Below the pieces are notes generated by a model. That model had not been told where the DNA came from. It saw nothing but the letters and a program-made list of their open reading frames with translations, and searched no databases. From Steinernema hermaphroditum (lineage: Eukaryota; Nematoda; Chromadorea; Rhabditida; Steinernematidae), in NCBI GenBank assembly GCA_030435675.1, contig CM059621.1, positions 7,998,001 to 8,062,000 on the forward strand: a DNA stretch of 64,000 nucleotides, in the 5' to 3' direction. Each line of letters opens with the position of its first letter. Position 1 is the first letter of the stretch. Below are positions 34,700-45,140 of the stretch, piece by piece. Made by a program: the position numbers and the translations under genes.

Positions 34700-35656
34700 A
34701 CGAGACTCGTGCGCCACAAATGATAATCTGGCCACGACGCGAAAACAACTTCGAACAAGTGAAAAGTTTACACAAAAAAATCCCTTTTCAGAATGCCTTT
34801 TTGCAGGACTATATTCCCAGTTGTTATTGTCCATTTGTTCTATTACGGCAACACTTTCTCAGTTTACAATTTAATAATGGGTTTTTAGGAGAGGTTCTGT
34901 TTGTCCAAACAGATCATCTTATGCTTTGCATTTTGATTCAGAAACATGGAATTATACACATTCCCAAGTAGGTACTCATGTTCAGTTGATTTCAAACGTT
35001 TGGTGGTTGATCGGTGGTTCCGCATCGGTGGTTCAGTGGTAGAATGCTCGCCTGCCACGCGCCGTCGGCGGCGCGGGGCCGCGCGATGGCGCCAAAACAT
35101 TAGCAAAAGTACAGATCATCGGTCGCGATTACGCGACAGCAAGGCATAAACGAAGCACCCATTGGCTTCGTGAAATTGAGCCATCAGAAGTTAAGCAAAA
35201 ATTCGTTACTGCGGCAAGATATACCCCACCTTGTGAATCCACATGTGAGGCGAAGTACATCTGCATTAGCCTGTGTATTGCATGTGCCGCATAGATCACA
35301 AACCCTCTTCAGCTGGAAAAATCGGCTAAACGACGGCGTTAACCGAACAATCTACCAAAGCAAACATTTGTACCGTCTCCGCCTAATGCCCCGTGGGTGT
35401 CTAACACTGTGCTACTCAGAGATCGGTCATCATCTCAGTTCACCACTACTTCGACTAGTACGCTTCAGAGAGCTAGATTCACTAAAAGCGAGCTGCTTCA
35501 GGAAAAAGCAAAGAAAGCAAAAAAAACATGAAGGACACGTGGCTAAAAAAAAGAAGCAGACAACGCGCGTTCGAGGAGTGGATTACGGTAGTGCAGAAGG
35601 GAACGCGTTGTGAGAGCCTTTGTAAAGAATCGAGAGGACTCCATAATTAAAGCAAA
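34700..35656. other. Intergenic stretch with the tRNA-Gly half
   Basis: Apart from the tRNA fragment there is a plus-strand open frame at 35170-35613 (147 codons). It is Lys/Arg/Gln-rich, with no domain, signal peptide or splice support, and I take it as chance. A TACGGTA heptamer lies at 35584. Confidence 0.4.
35022..35061 (+). pseudogene. 5' half of a tRNA-Gly(GCC)
   Basis: Forty bases match a tRNA-Gly from the acceptor 5' strand (GCATCGG) through the A-box/D-arm (TGGTTCAGTGGTAGAATG) to the anticodon loop (CTGCCAC). After this the sequence departs and there is no variable loop, T-arm (GGTTCGA) or 3' acceptor strand. A partial repeat, ATCGGTGGTTC, lies just upstream at about 35010-35020. 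It cannot make a mature tRNA and looks like a tRNA-half insertion or remnant. Confidence 0.8.
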
Positions 35657-35662
35657 TTTATT
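35657..35662 (-). terminator. Poly(A) signal of the 7TM receptor gene
   Basis: AATAAA on the minus strand, about 42 nt after the stop codon at 35704. Confidence 0.6.
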
Positions 35663-35703
35663 GGAATCTATTTTAATCCGAGGTGATCTTAGTCATCTTG
35701 CCA

Positions 35704-36886
35704 TCATGCAGATTGGGAACTCGACGAAACGACGATCACTTTTGGCCTCACCATGAACTTCTTGACCTCGGGATTTACCAGCATGAAGAGAAGACTGAAA
35801 GGGTGGTTGTGAAGCAATATGGTGGCTCTTCTCTTACGCGTCGACGGTGAAAGAAAGGAGCCACAGCGCCAGGTCCAGGAGGAACTGCCGCATAGGGGAC
35901 TTTCCGTAGCCCATGTACTGGATGCAGAGGAGGTTGCCGAGGTTGAAGACGTTCTGCAGGGCGATCTGGACGAAGAAGCGCACTTCTTGGTTGAAGGATG
36001 AAGTGCTCCCTGCTTTGGGTTTTATCGCCTGAAAGGGTTACGTCCGGGGGTACCGTAGTCGCCGCAGAACGAACCACGTTGTGGTGGATAATCTTCGTGA
36101 GAGTGGCGAAGTCGATGGCGACGGAGATACACGTGAAGGTCAGATCGATGTGCATCTCTGTGAAGAAACCTGGGTTGCGGAGGGGATACCAGACGTACTG
36201 GAAGGGATCATAGTAGAGGAGTTTGCTCTCTGAAATGAAGCTTAGCTTGGGGGGTGAGAAGAAGCAAGCCTTACGGATACAGAGAATGATGGTGAAGCAG
36301 ATGGCGACCGTCCAACTACAGACTACCGTACACCACGTCATCTTCTTCTGCAGGAGTTTGTACCTCAGAAAGCAGCAAACGGCGAGGAGTCGCGTGGCGG
36401 CGATGGAGAGATTCGAGAGAAGCGACGCGAAGTCCGCCACGTAGACGATGGATCCCAGAGCAACGGTCAGGGCCATGGGGGGCTGGACTTGCCTGAAAGA
36501 TGCGGGGTTCTATTTTGGGCGATTTTCCTTCCAAACTGGAGTTTACGGTAGGCGGCGAAGTCTGGACTATTAAACCTCATAAATGCAAGACCTTACATGT
36601 AAGTGAGAGGAGCACACCACACCACGTGGATCGCTGCCGTGGCCAAGTGGGCGACTGACCGAGAGGCGCTGAGAGCGCCAAAAGAGTTCCAGAAAATCTT
36701 CAGTTTCCGGACGGAAACCAGAAGAAATACGTCGAGTACGATAGCTGACACAGAAAGCTGAACATCGGAGGATAGAGGAGAAACGGTCGCTTCTCTTACG
36801 ATTACGATCATCGAAGCAACTACGCTAGGCTCGAAGGCAGATGTGGCCTTGGGCGATGGCATGACACCCATTTCTAGAGATCGCAT
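35704..36886 (-). CDS. Serpentine (7TM) receptor, nematode chemoreceptor-like
   Basis: Five exons, 36886-36806, 36757-36597, 36492-36075, 36028-35838 and 35794-35704, give 313 residues. Hydrophobic segments in order include VVASMILSVSAIVLDVFLLV, a second around SVAHLATAAIHVVWCAP, a third around SIVYVADFASLLSNLSIAAT, a fourth around WTVAICFTIILC, then DLTFTCISVAIDFATL, FFVQIALQNVFNLGNLLCI and LLDLALWLLSFTV. The pattern, including NSFGALSASRSVAHL after TM1, resembles the Srx/Srw-type serpentine families of nematodes; I cannot fix the subfamily. The 48-nt first intron (36805-36758) keeps an open frame and is easily missed, but removing it is what makes TM1 continuous. The gene probably acts in sensory neurons, by family analogy. 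Confidence 0.8.
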
Positions 36887-37827
36887 TTGTATAGATTTAA
36901 AGAGGAGGCAAAACACGATCGAATAAAACACGATCAAGCAAACGTAGTCCGTTGGCTATGAGTGCTGTAGGGTGGGGGCGACAGACTTGTCCTCAAAGAA
37001 ATGCATTAGTTAGTCCAGAGTGTTCACCTGCTTGAACGAGACTCTGTGCTTTCGAAATCGAACGGACGAAAGTCGCCCTAAATGCCAAAAACATTCATCT
37101 TTGGCATCTCAATCTTTGTGTGATGGAGGAAAAAACAGCCTAAGGGGGAGTGCACGCTCATTAGTCGACGAGCTGGAACGCAATTTCGAGGCGTTCTTGA
37201 ACCGAAGCGGAGGCATTCCAAGTAATATGGAGTTAAAACCACCAGGCTTAATTGTCATTGTTCTCTTCGTTTATGAATGCTTCCAATACGTAATGGTCTT
37301 CGTTAATATTCACAATAATAGTATCTGAAACATTACCACATTGACATTCAATTAACTTATGCATCTGTGTTTCAGTGGACGTAGATGGAAAGTCGCTATG
37401 AATGTATCACTTCCGGTCTTTGTAAAGGAGCCCAAAGCCAAAGGTCAACTGTCTGAAAATGAGCCTAAGCCTAAGCCCAAGCTGTCTCACAGCTGTATCT
37501 GACAGCTATGTGTACGGGACTGGCGGAAACATCAACAAATAAAACGAGCCAAAGATTGCAATGACTCCAAAAAGGGTTAAAGTGGAAGTTTTCGACGTCG
37601 AACCTCTCCTGTTCCAGGCAGGGTAGTGTAACATAAACACAACTTGTATTGTTCAGTGAAATTACATCGGTTCTGTAGTGGTCGCACAGTTCTGCACAGG
37701 ATGTTAAAGGGATCCAACATAAAATAAAAGACATGCTATAAGACCTGCATGATTCCGCGTTTCGTTACCACTCTATTTTCAGCAGTCTCTGATATTATGT
37801 AAGGTCGCTTTTCTGTAACGATTTGAT
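36887..37827. other. Intergenic stretch with one possible orphan exon
   Basis: No complete gene is visible. On the minus strand 37734-37471 has an open frame beginning MSFILCWIPLTSCAELC with two potential N-glycosylation sites. In another frame the segment near 37560-37510 encodes a membrane-like helix (TLTLFGVIAIFGSFYLLM) followed by a stop, preceded by an acceptor-like GGAACAG. These may be exons of a small membrane protein or a decayed receptor. I could not join them in frame. Confidence 0.25.
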
Positions 37828-37833
37828 TTTATT
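37828..37833 (-). terminator. Poly(A) signal of the F-box gene
   Basis: AATAAA on the minus strand, 12 nt after the stop codon at 37845. Confidence 0.6.
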
Positions 37834-37844
37834 GCAAGACATAA

Positions 37845-39490
37845 TTAGGCTACAGTAGCCTGTGCCATGGAATTCACGTAGACGAGGGTTCCAGGGAAGA
37901 TCTCCTTCAGGATTCCGTTCATACTTCTGAAATAAACGACCCGATAAAAAGTCATAACCAGCGAACAGTAATTGATGGATATACAAAGTAAATTGTAAAG
38001 TGTAAATGAGTTTTAGGTGGGCACAATAGGGGCCGTAGAACGACTTACGTCTTTATCTGAGTGAATCCGACGTTTTTCGCATTACTAAGAACCGGATGAA
38101 CGTCGATGGACACATAGGGCTCAGAGTCCGTTCCCCTGCTGGACGAGCTCTTCATTTCCAAAACGGAAACGAAGTCCTTGGCCGCGCGGTCCTTGTTGAG
38201 CGCCTTCTTCAGCACAATGTGCATGAGGATCGACTTGTGGATCTCGTCCATCTCCAGGCTCAAATGTCCCGCCGAATGCTGCCGGAGGAGAATGACCCAT
38301 TCGGGATGTTCCTCACTGCCGGGGATGACCAGGAGGTTGATGTCCTCGCCGATGTCGTCTTTGAAGGTTACGGTAGAGACCCCGAGCTCCTCTCCGATCT
38401 TCTGGAGATGGTTCGGCTTCTTGAAGAAGGCCGTGAGTGAGGCGGGAATTATGAGTTCCGATATCGAGAGCTTCCTTGGTTCGACCATCAAGCTCTGCAA
38501 GATACTACTAATAGATGCGCAAATGGGTACAGTACCTTGATGAAGACAGTTATGTCGGACACCTCCTTGCACTTGACGGCACATTCGCTCAGCGACAGAT
38601 AGCGCATCTTAACAATGGTCTTGAAAACGCTCGAATTCAGAGAATCGTTGACATTGACTCTCTGGAAAAGACTCTATAGATGGGGGCGTTTGCTGTCTTA
38701 TCGTTACAGTAAGCCGAGGAATTTGAGTAACCAGTCTGACGAAGTGCTTTGTGAGGTCGGCGCTTCTACAGTTGTGGTACTTCAGCCTGAGAGATTTCAC
38801 GTTTTCGAGGGAATCCAGGCATGCCAACAGTTTTTGCAGGTCGACCTAAATGGATGATAATTTACCTTCTGTGACCTAAGTGACGGAGCTGACGTTGCAA
38901 ACTCAACCTATGATCTCAAAACACCTTCTAGCACCTTACTGGCTACATGCTTGGCGGTTATGTCATGTGTCAAACAGTTCATTACAACCCGAAATTTTTA
39001 TCTTTTACGCTCCAGATACGGTAAAAGACCCTACCGACCTCAGGAAGCTTTCCGTGTTCCTTGAAGTTTAAGGCAACGCTGTCCACGTTCTTGCAGTGCT
39101 CCAACTCCTGCCTCAAGAAGTCGTAGAGACTCTCCTTCATCTTCGTCCCCGTCTCGAACTTCAGACTCAACTCCTGGATCTGGAAGCGACAACTCATTGT
39201 GGGGAAGAAATCCTTCGCCTCCAGCGATGTGAACTCGTCGTACGTCTTATCGTATATCCTCACAATGTGGTTGACTATCCTGTTGGTCGGCGTCACTCTG
39301 AAAACCTCTTTTGCCTGGATCAGGAAGAAGGGACGTACGTGAGGTGGACGCTGATGGGACGTTTCGGCGCTATCGCTTCTATGACGTCGTAGAAACGGCG
39401 GCACTGCATGCGGCATATCTCCGCGGACTTCTTATCGACGTAGAAAAAGATCCTCGTGAGTACTTCGGTGGGGAGTTCGATCACTTCCAT
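37845..39490 (-). CDS. F-box protein
   Basis: Six exons, 39490-39339, 39297-39039, 38845-38708, 38661-38536, 38494-38049 and 37926-37845, give 400 residues. The first 45 residues form an F-box (MEVIELPTEVLTRIFFYVD, CRMQCRRFYDVIEAI). The rest alternates leucine-rich segments (IQELSLKFE, DSVALNFKEHG, VKSLRLKYHNC, MRYLSLSECAV) like a degenerate leucine-rich substrate-binding region. F-box proteins usually bind Skp1 and present substrates to a cullin ubiquitin ligase, and nematodes carry large, fast-evolving F-box families. The substrate is unknown. An upstream in-frame GTG-initiated extension exists, but I chose the ATG that starts the F-box. Confidence 0.8.
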
Positions 39491-39821
39491 GGCGACGGGG
39501 CCGAAGTGAGCAGCGCATGCATAGAAAGGAGACGCTTCTGATGTAGTCACACTACCGTATGTGTGAAATCTATCGATTCTGATTTCAATCAGATGAATCT
39601 ACCGTTACCGTATCTCAGCAAAATCATAAATTCCGGCTGTAAAAATTCGTTCTTGAGATATCTGAGTGCCGGTGATTGAGATTTGGGCTGAATTATCCAG
39701 CTTTGATAATCAAAACTTTCATCAAGTTCCTATATACTCCCTGTGGCATGTATGAGTTTTCCGGCTTCTAGAGGGAATTCGGACACCCGGAAGCCGTAGT
39801 CCCACCACCGCTGACAACAAG

Positions 39822-40166
39822 ATGTTAGACGCCAGGAATCCGGCAGCGCGAGATGTCATCCCGAAGATCGCCGACGCCCTGAGGACACCATCAGCACCGA
39901 ATATGCAACTCCCGGACCACGGACTCATCTCTCCGAAGAAGATGCAAGCTCAGAAGCCTACCCTGCTCTGCAAATGCCCCGAGAAGAAGATGTTTCGTCG
40001 CCATTTCCGAAGTTTTGCTGACTCGCAGATGCCCCGTGAAGTGCGCCGTCTACGACTGGCTCGACATCACCGCTACGCCAAGGATGAAGCCTGCAGCAAT
40101 GAGACATCCTCTGTTTGTCTATTATTCGGTGTCATGCAAGGCGAAATGCCTTTGAGTCGTGAATAA
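39822..40166 (+). CDS. Possible small ORF of 114 residues
   Basis: An uninterrupted ATG-initiated frame on the plus strand runs between the F-box gene and the Ser/Tyr-rich gene. It has basic, cysteine-containing segments (LLCKCPEKKMFRRHFRSF) and ends in GAATAA, which overlaps an AATAAA poly(A)-like hexamer. No signal peptide, domain or homolog comes to mind. It may be a short gene, the last exon of a longer one, or chance. Confidence 0.22.
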   Translation: MLDARNPAARDVIPKIADALRTPSAPNMQLPDHGLISPKKMQAQKPTLLCKCPEKKMFRRHFRSFADSQMPREVRRLRLARHHRYAKDEACSNETSSVCLLFGVMQGEMPLSRE

Positions 40167-40390
40167 AGTCAAAGTCAAGTCAAAGTTTGGTGTTCCAAGC
40201 CTTCTGGTAGCCAGAATACATCAAACCTCAAACACAAAACACTTTCTACTCCGCTCATATCTTATCGAGCTTCCAATCTGTCAACATTCCAGCGGAGCCA
40301 AGAAACTTCTACCAAGTGGGATCATGGAGACGCGTTCTGTGATTTGCACACTACCATGAAGAGTCTATCGTTTTGTCCCAACGGAATGGA

Positions 40391-40396
40391 TTTATT
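40391..40396 (-). terminator. Poly(A) signal of the Ser/Tyr/Arg-rich gene
   Basis: AATAAA on the minus strand, about 59 nt after the stop at 40455. Confidence 0.6.
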
Positions 40397-40454
40397 GGAA
40401 AACAAAATGCAAAAGACGTTTTCTTCGAACTCCTCGGGCACTCTATGATCGGGT

Positions 40455-41778
40455 TTAGGTGAGTCGCGAGGCGACCGACGAGTAGGCGGGGCGCGAGTAG
40501 CGCGACGCGTAGCTGTAGTTACCCTGGGCGGTGGCCGAACTCAGGTTCATTTCCTTTTCGCGGCGGGACGCCCAGGTGGAGGGCGACAGCCAGTACTTGG
40601 AGAGCGTTCCCACGGTCATACAGCGCTTCTTGAACATGTCCACGGCGTCCTCCACGGGCATGTAGCGGACGTAGTTGCGGGTGGGGGCGATGGGGCGCTC
40701 CACGCGGCTACCGTACTGGGGGCGGTGGAAGAGGCCCGTGTTGTAGGCGTTCAGTTTGCCCTCCAGCCAGCGCTTCGTGCCGAGATCCCGCACGCTATAG
40801 TGGGCCGAGTTCGTCTGAAGGGGCGAAATTTACAGGGGCGTGGGAGGGACACTCACGGCCTCGGTTTGAGCGAGGATGGCGAGGCCCGAGTCCGTGTTGC
40901 CGTAGGAGTAGCGGACGTAGGGGTACTTGTCGGAGAAGTGCGGGGTGCTGCGCTGCACGCCTACGGTGTGAAGCGGGGGCTTCTGGTGCACGACCGAGTT
41001 GTGCAGGCTGCGGCCGAACAAAGTGGAGCCTGTGTGTTTAGATTGAAAAAGAGCTCTTTTCTGTCGGTTTATGGAAGCTTCTACTTTTATGATTTTCAAA
41101 AAGTAGTTTAGTTCTAGAATCTCTTTATCCGTCTCTCCAAAACCTATGACTTCTTGCACGAGCGCCGATTTGACAGTCAGCAGTCAGCCGACGTCTTATC
41201 ACCAACTTTGCAAAATTCGCTCGAAAACGTTGTAAAGTGATTAATATGCCTACCACAGCGAGACAGCGAACGCGACATGTAGCCGCCGCCATAGCCATAG
41301 CTCGGTCTCGTGAATCCACTTTGTGAGGCGACGCTGTACGACTGCGACCTAAAAAAAAGTGACATGTAGAGCCATCAAAAGCATCTTTGCATTTTTTTAT
41401 TATGGATCAAAATAATGGCATATTTTGGTGCAAATTCGTTTTAGTGTCTTGGATATGACCTTTAACAGTATTTCCAGCATTTGGGCAAAAAAGCATGGTC
41501 ATCCCAGATTCCCAATTGTAAAAATCGCCATCTTTGCTTTTTAGGATTTTATCAATTTCAAGGGTACGATATTGATGCAGATTAATGACTAATTCCGCCA
41601 AAAAAAAAGTTAATGCTAGAACTTCGAGAGCAGATCAAGTCAGAACTGCCATATCGGAAGCCCCCGAACCGTCTCAAGTACCGTACCTGCGCATGGCGGA
41701 GGCGGCGCGCATGTCGGAGCGTGAGCGCGCGAGGGGCGAGATGTGGTGGTAGCTCGGGGACATCAGCAGATCGCCCAT
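40455..41778 (-). CDS. Ser/Tyr/Arg-rich protein, function unknown (possibly muscle or cytoskeletal)
   Basis: Four exons, 41778-41687, 41348-41254, 41029-40857 and 40814-40455, give 239 residues with no signal peptide or membrane segment. The N-terminal 65 residues are low-complexity Ser/Arg/Tyr/Gly (SPLARSRSDMRAASAMRR, YGYGGGYMSRSLSR). The middle has many Tyr/Arg/His pairs (KYPYVRYSYGNTDSG). The conserved-looking core is NYVRYMPVEDAVDMFKKR, MTVGTLSKYWLSPSTWASRR, followed by a Tyr/Ser/Arg tail (SYASRYSRPAYSSVASR). I do not recognise it with certainty. Composition and core recall small filament-associated muscle proteins, which is speculation. The first ATG follows an acceptor-like TTTCAG by 14 nt, suggesting trans-splicing. 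Confidence 0.7.
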
Positions 41779-42898
41779 TTCGTTCGGAAGTTCGCTGAAA
41801 TCGATTTGAGAAAAGGTGAAACTGGCGCTCGACAAGTCGTTTAGCGTCTCGGGAGGCGTCCTCGGTTCTGCAAAAAGCCGCAGAGCCGAGTCGACGAGAA
41901 CAACACATGGCGCGGCAAAAAGGTGCGGAGGCGGCGATTGGCCGTCGTCGGACTCTTTAATCCGCGAGAGAACTTAGGCGGCAGCTTGATCGCGAGGTTT
42001 GCCGAGAGGGCCAAGGAGTACTGAGTGACGACGAGTGGATCGAACGGATCGAAATCCGCGATTCAAAGTCGGATTGGGAGGGGCGGCAAACAATGGGAGG
42101 GAGGTCCCCCTCCGGAACGGTTAGGCGATGATTAACGCTGTGGTCGAAGAGGTTCCAGGTGTGCTCGTTAGTCACCAAAAGTCGACGGTATCTTACTTGT
42201 CCAAACAGTCAAGGGAAGATTTCTTCCGAACAAACAGACCTCCGTGTACAACTGCACACTTGCGAGCTTGCCTGGGGAGAGTAAGCGGACTTTTACAGAT
42301 TTCGTCACATTCGTAAAATGTACATCAGTCAACAAATGGGACAACATATGGTCCTGTGAGTGTTAATGCTTCATGGGTCACGTTTCGACTCTTCGCCATG
42401 TCGAAAACTAGAAATTAACGGAGAGTCCTAACAAGTTCTCTTTGCGATGTGGAACAAGAAGTGAATAAAAGCTTCAAATAAAAAAACGCTAAATTTCCCG
42501 TTAATCTGTAAAAAATTAAGTGAGAGGTGGACTGAAAAATCTTGAAGGTAAATATTTAAATATCCAGTCTTCTCATAGAATTTCTCGAAATACGATTTCT
42601 GAGGATAATCAGGAGATCAAATTGTAGCCAAATTCAGTTTATTTTTACTTTTATTCCTATTCAAAACCCTTCGAGCTGAGAAGGGAACGTTGGGAGACTT
42701 GGGAATCACGGTGGGTAACGGATTGTCCTCGGTGAAAAAGAATAACATTTCTGAAATACGTTTTTAAGCCTAGAGTGTCTGTGGGCCGCTAATATTCGAC
42801 AGAAATAATGCATTCAGCTATTGTATCCCTAACGAAACTCTTACAAAAAATCGCAAGGCTCCCACAACGAGAAATTCACACGCCATTTCTTACGATTG
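41779..42898. other. Intergenic stretch
   Basis: GC-rich upstream DNA of the Ser/Tyr-rich gene (to about 42130) passes into AT-rich DNA. No gene is seen. Minus-strand frames near 41582-41908 and 41957-42178 are shadows of promoter or leader sequence. Confidence 0.4.
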
Positions 42899-43421
42899 GC
42901 AGATTTACAAGGGAAATTGGTCATTATCACAGTTTTTGCTCACTTTTCTCGCGAGTTGCACGATCTCGCTAGAATTGCTGAGCGTAGCTTTGTTCAGCAT
43001 CGTTCAGCGCGCCGAATGAGCCCGTGTTTGTTCCGATCCGAGCAATATCCACAGAGAAATAAGCTTTACATTAGGTTCTCCTTTCAACATACCGGGTTTT
43101 GGCCCATTTCTGGCATAGGACAGGGAACTTTCAGCAAAACATCGCGTACGACATAAATAAAGGAGGGTTCACCCAGCCAAATGCCCTGAAAGTTCCCTGT
43201 CCTATGCCAGAAATGGGCCAAAACCCGGTATGTTGAAAGGAGAACCTAATGTAAAGCTTATTTCTCTGTGGATATTGCTCGGATCGGCACAAACTCGGAG
43301 TCATTCGGAGCGCTGAACGGTGCTGAACAAAGTTACGTTTTGCAATTCTAGCGAGATCGTGCAACTCGCGAGAAAAGTGAGCAAAAACTGTGATAATGAC
43401 CAATTTCCCTTGTAAATCTGC
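42899..43421. mobile_element. Foldback (inverted-repeat) element
   Basis: Left arm 42899-43134 and right arm 43186-43421 are both 236 bp and are near-perfect inverted copies, with roughly a dozen mismatches clustered near the middle. They are joined by a 51-bp unique loop. The outer ends read GCAGATTTACAAGGGAA and its complement. There is no transposase. I see no clear target-site duplication. The open frames within are arm shadows of each other. This is the form of a foldback MITE. Confidence 0.88.
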
Positions 43422-44028
43422 TTTTGAAGAGTTTCGTGAGGGATACAATAGTGGTACTAGTGTGCCAACTTCAGCTAATTCGGGGATCCTTCAAATGTCA
43501 ATTAAATGGGTGGGGGGAAAAAATAAAAAAATTAAAATTAAATGTTCCCTTGTGAGTAAAATTAAAAAACAAAATTTTAGATACCAAATTACAAAAGAGG
43601 TACAGCTATTGGTAGTCACGCTTTTTCTAAACTTTTACACCTCATTTTTGGTGATGTCTTTGAGTCCTAACTGAGTCCGCCTTGTATTTACAAAAAGTTC
43701 ATCTCATTCATCCTCTGGAATTTCCTCTGTCGAACTTTCCAAAAATAAAACAAACGGCGCTGCTTTCGTTCGAAGACATGAAACACGATGTTCGTAATCT
43801 GACACCTCACTCGGCGACAGATGTTGACGTAGATATATATCAGTAACCGGTTCATTATGACACCGAAACCCGTTCTTTTTTCATAGATTTGCGGTTTTGC
43901 TGCATCATTGCATCCTCATGTCCAAAAGTGAATACAGGAAAAGTAACTTTACTGGTAGTCAACGGTACGTGGCGAGTAACAAACAGTTTAACCAAGTCTG
44001 AAACAACAAAGAAAAGAAGGTCCCCGTC
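43422..44028. other. AT-rich intergenic stretch
   Basis: A/T-rich DNA between the foldback element and the eEF1B gene. No coding or RNA signal recognised. No AATAAA is visible just after the eEF1B stop, so its 3' end is not located. Confidence 0.4.
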
Positions 44029-44673
44029 TTAGATCTTATTGAAGGCGGCGATGTCGACGCTTTGGACCTAAACGAACTCTTAGAAGCGCCCGAGAAGGAA
44101 TCGGTCTTACATGGTCGGCAAAGTCCTCGGTGATCTTCTCGATGAGTTCGTCGACGGAGACCTTCAGATCCTCGATGACGCAGATGATCTGGAGCTTCTT
44201 GATACCGTAGGCCAGCGGGATGAGCTTTCCTGAAACGAACATTCTTTAGTGTGGCCAGAACGGGCTCACTCACCGCCTCCCCAGACGAGTCCGTCCTGCT
44301 CGATGGAGCGGACGAGCTTCTCCATCTCCTCGAGGTCGGTCTCATCGTCCCAGGGCTTGATGTCGAGGATGACGGAGGACTTGGCGATCGGACCGGGTTT
44401 CTTGGCCTTCTTGGCGGCGTACTCTGCCAGACGCTGCTGGGTGAGCTTCTCCTTTTCCTCGTCGACTTCGTCGTCGTCGGAACCGAAGAGGTCGAGGTCG
44501 TCCTCCTCCTCCTTCGTCTCCTCGGCGACGGCGCTGGGGGCGGCTTCGGCGGCGACGGAGACGGCGCCTTCGGAGGCAAGGGCCTTCACGAGAGCGACGA
44601 GGCCGGCGATAAGCTTACGCGTCTCCTCGATCTCTGCGCGGATGGAGGCGATCTCGGCGGCCACGTTCGACAT
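44029..44673 (-). CDS. eef-1B: Translation elongation factor eEF1B, GDP-exchange subunit (beta/delta)
   Basis: Three exons, 44673-44274, 44229-44111 and 44067-44029, give 185 residues. An N-terminal helix ([16 protein letters not shown]) is followed by an acidic linker ([15 protein letters not shown]) and the conserved guanine-nucleotide exchange domain: [57 protein letters not shown] and the invariant C-terminus [12 protein letters not shown]. The protein recharges eEF1A with GTP in the cytosol during elongation. It is shorter than many metazoan eEF1B-beta proteins because the N-terminal GST-like domain is replaced by a short helical segment, giving a delta-like architecture. A strong GTTGCAG acceptor 16 nt before the ATG suggests trans-splicing. 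Nematodes often have two such genes; I cannot tell which one this is. Confidence 0.93.
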
Positions 44674-45015
44674 CTTGTCAGCTCAGAATCTGCAACGACA
44701 GAAATGGAGACGGGGAGGGGAATGCGGCTGGTGCGACAGTGCAATCCTAATAAATAGCACAGTTAGCACTGCTTTCGTGGTCGTCCGCGGCAGTTCGCAT
44801 CGCAGGACCACTTGTAAACCCCGGCGACGATCGATCGATAGATGCCGAAGTGTAATTCTACCGAAGCAGTTTGTTGAAAACGAGCAAACGGAAAAACGTG
44901 TGGGACTTTTGAATTCGGCTGGAGATCTGGAATTCCACTCAGGACGACACATGAGAGGGTAAAATTCGCATGTTCACTCCTCCAAAGAACGACTCTAGTG
45001 ATCTATGTGAGTGAA

Positions 45016-45140
45016 GAAAAAACGGCTGAAAGGGAGAATTTGTGAGAATTCTTGAAATTATAATGGCTGAAGGTGACGAGTGCAGTCACACGACGACGCC
45101 CACAGAAATATGCAAATTTCTGAGAGATCTTCCCTTCTGT
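45016..45140 (+). repeat. 125-bp dispersed repeat, copy 1
   Basis: From the A-rich run before CGGCTGAAAGGGAGAATTTG through TGGCTGAAGGTGACGAG and CAGTCACACGACGACGCCC to TTCCCTTCTGT. It matches 46646-46770 with few mismatches. Confidence 0.8.

Noticed and set aside
35170..35613. 147-codon plus-strand ORF next to the tRNA-Gly half
   Set aside because: Low-complexity Lys/Gln/Arg tail, no recognisable core and no poly(A) signal. It is better explained as non-coding.
42899..43421. The two ORFs of 86 and 105 codons in the foldback element as genes
   Set aside because: They are the same arm read in opposite orientation, with no start context or domain.
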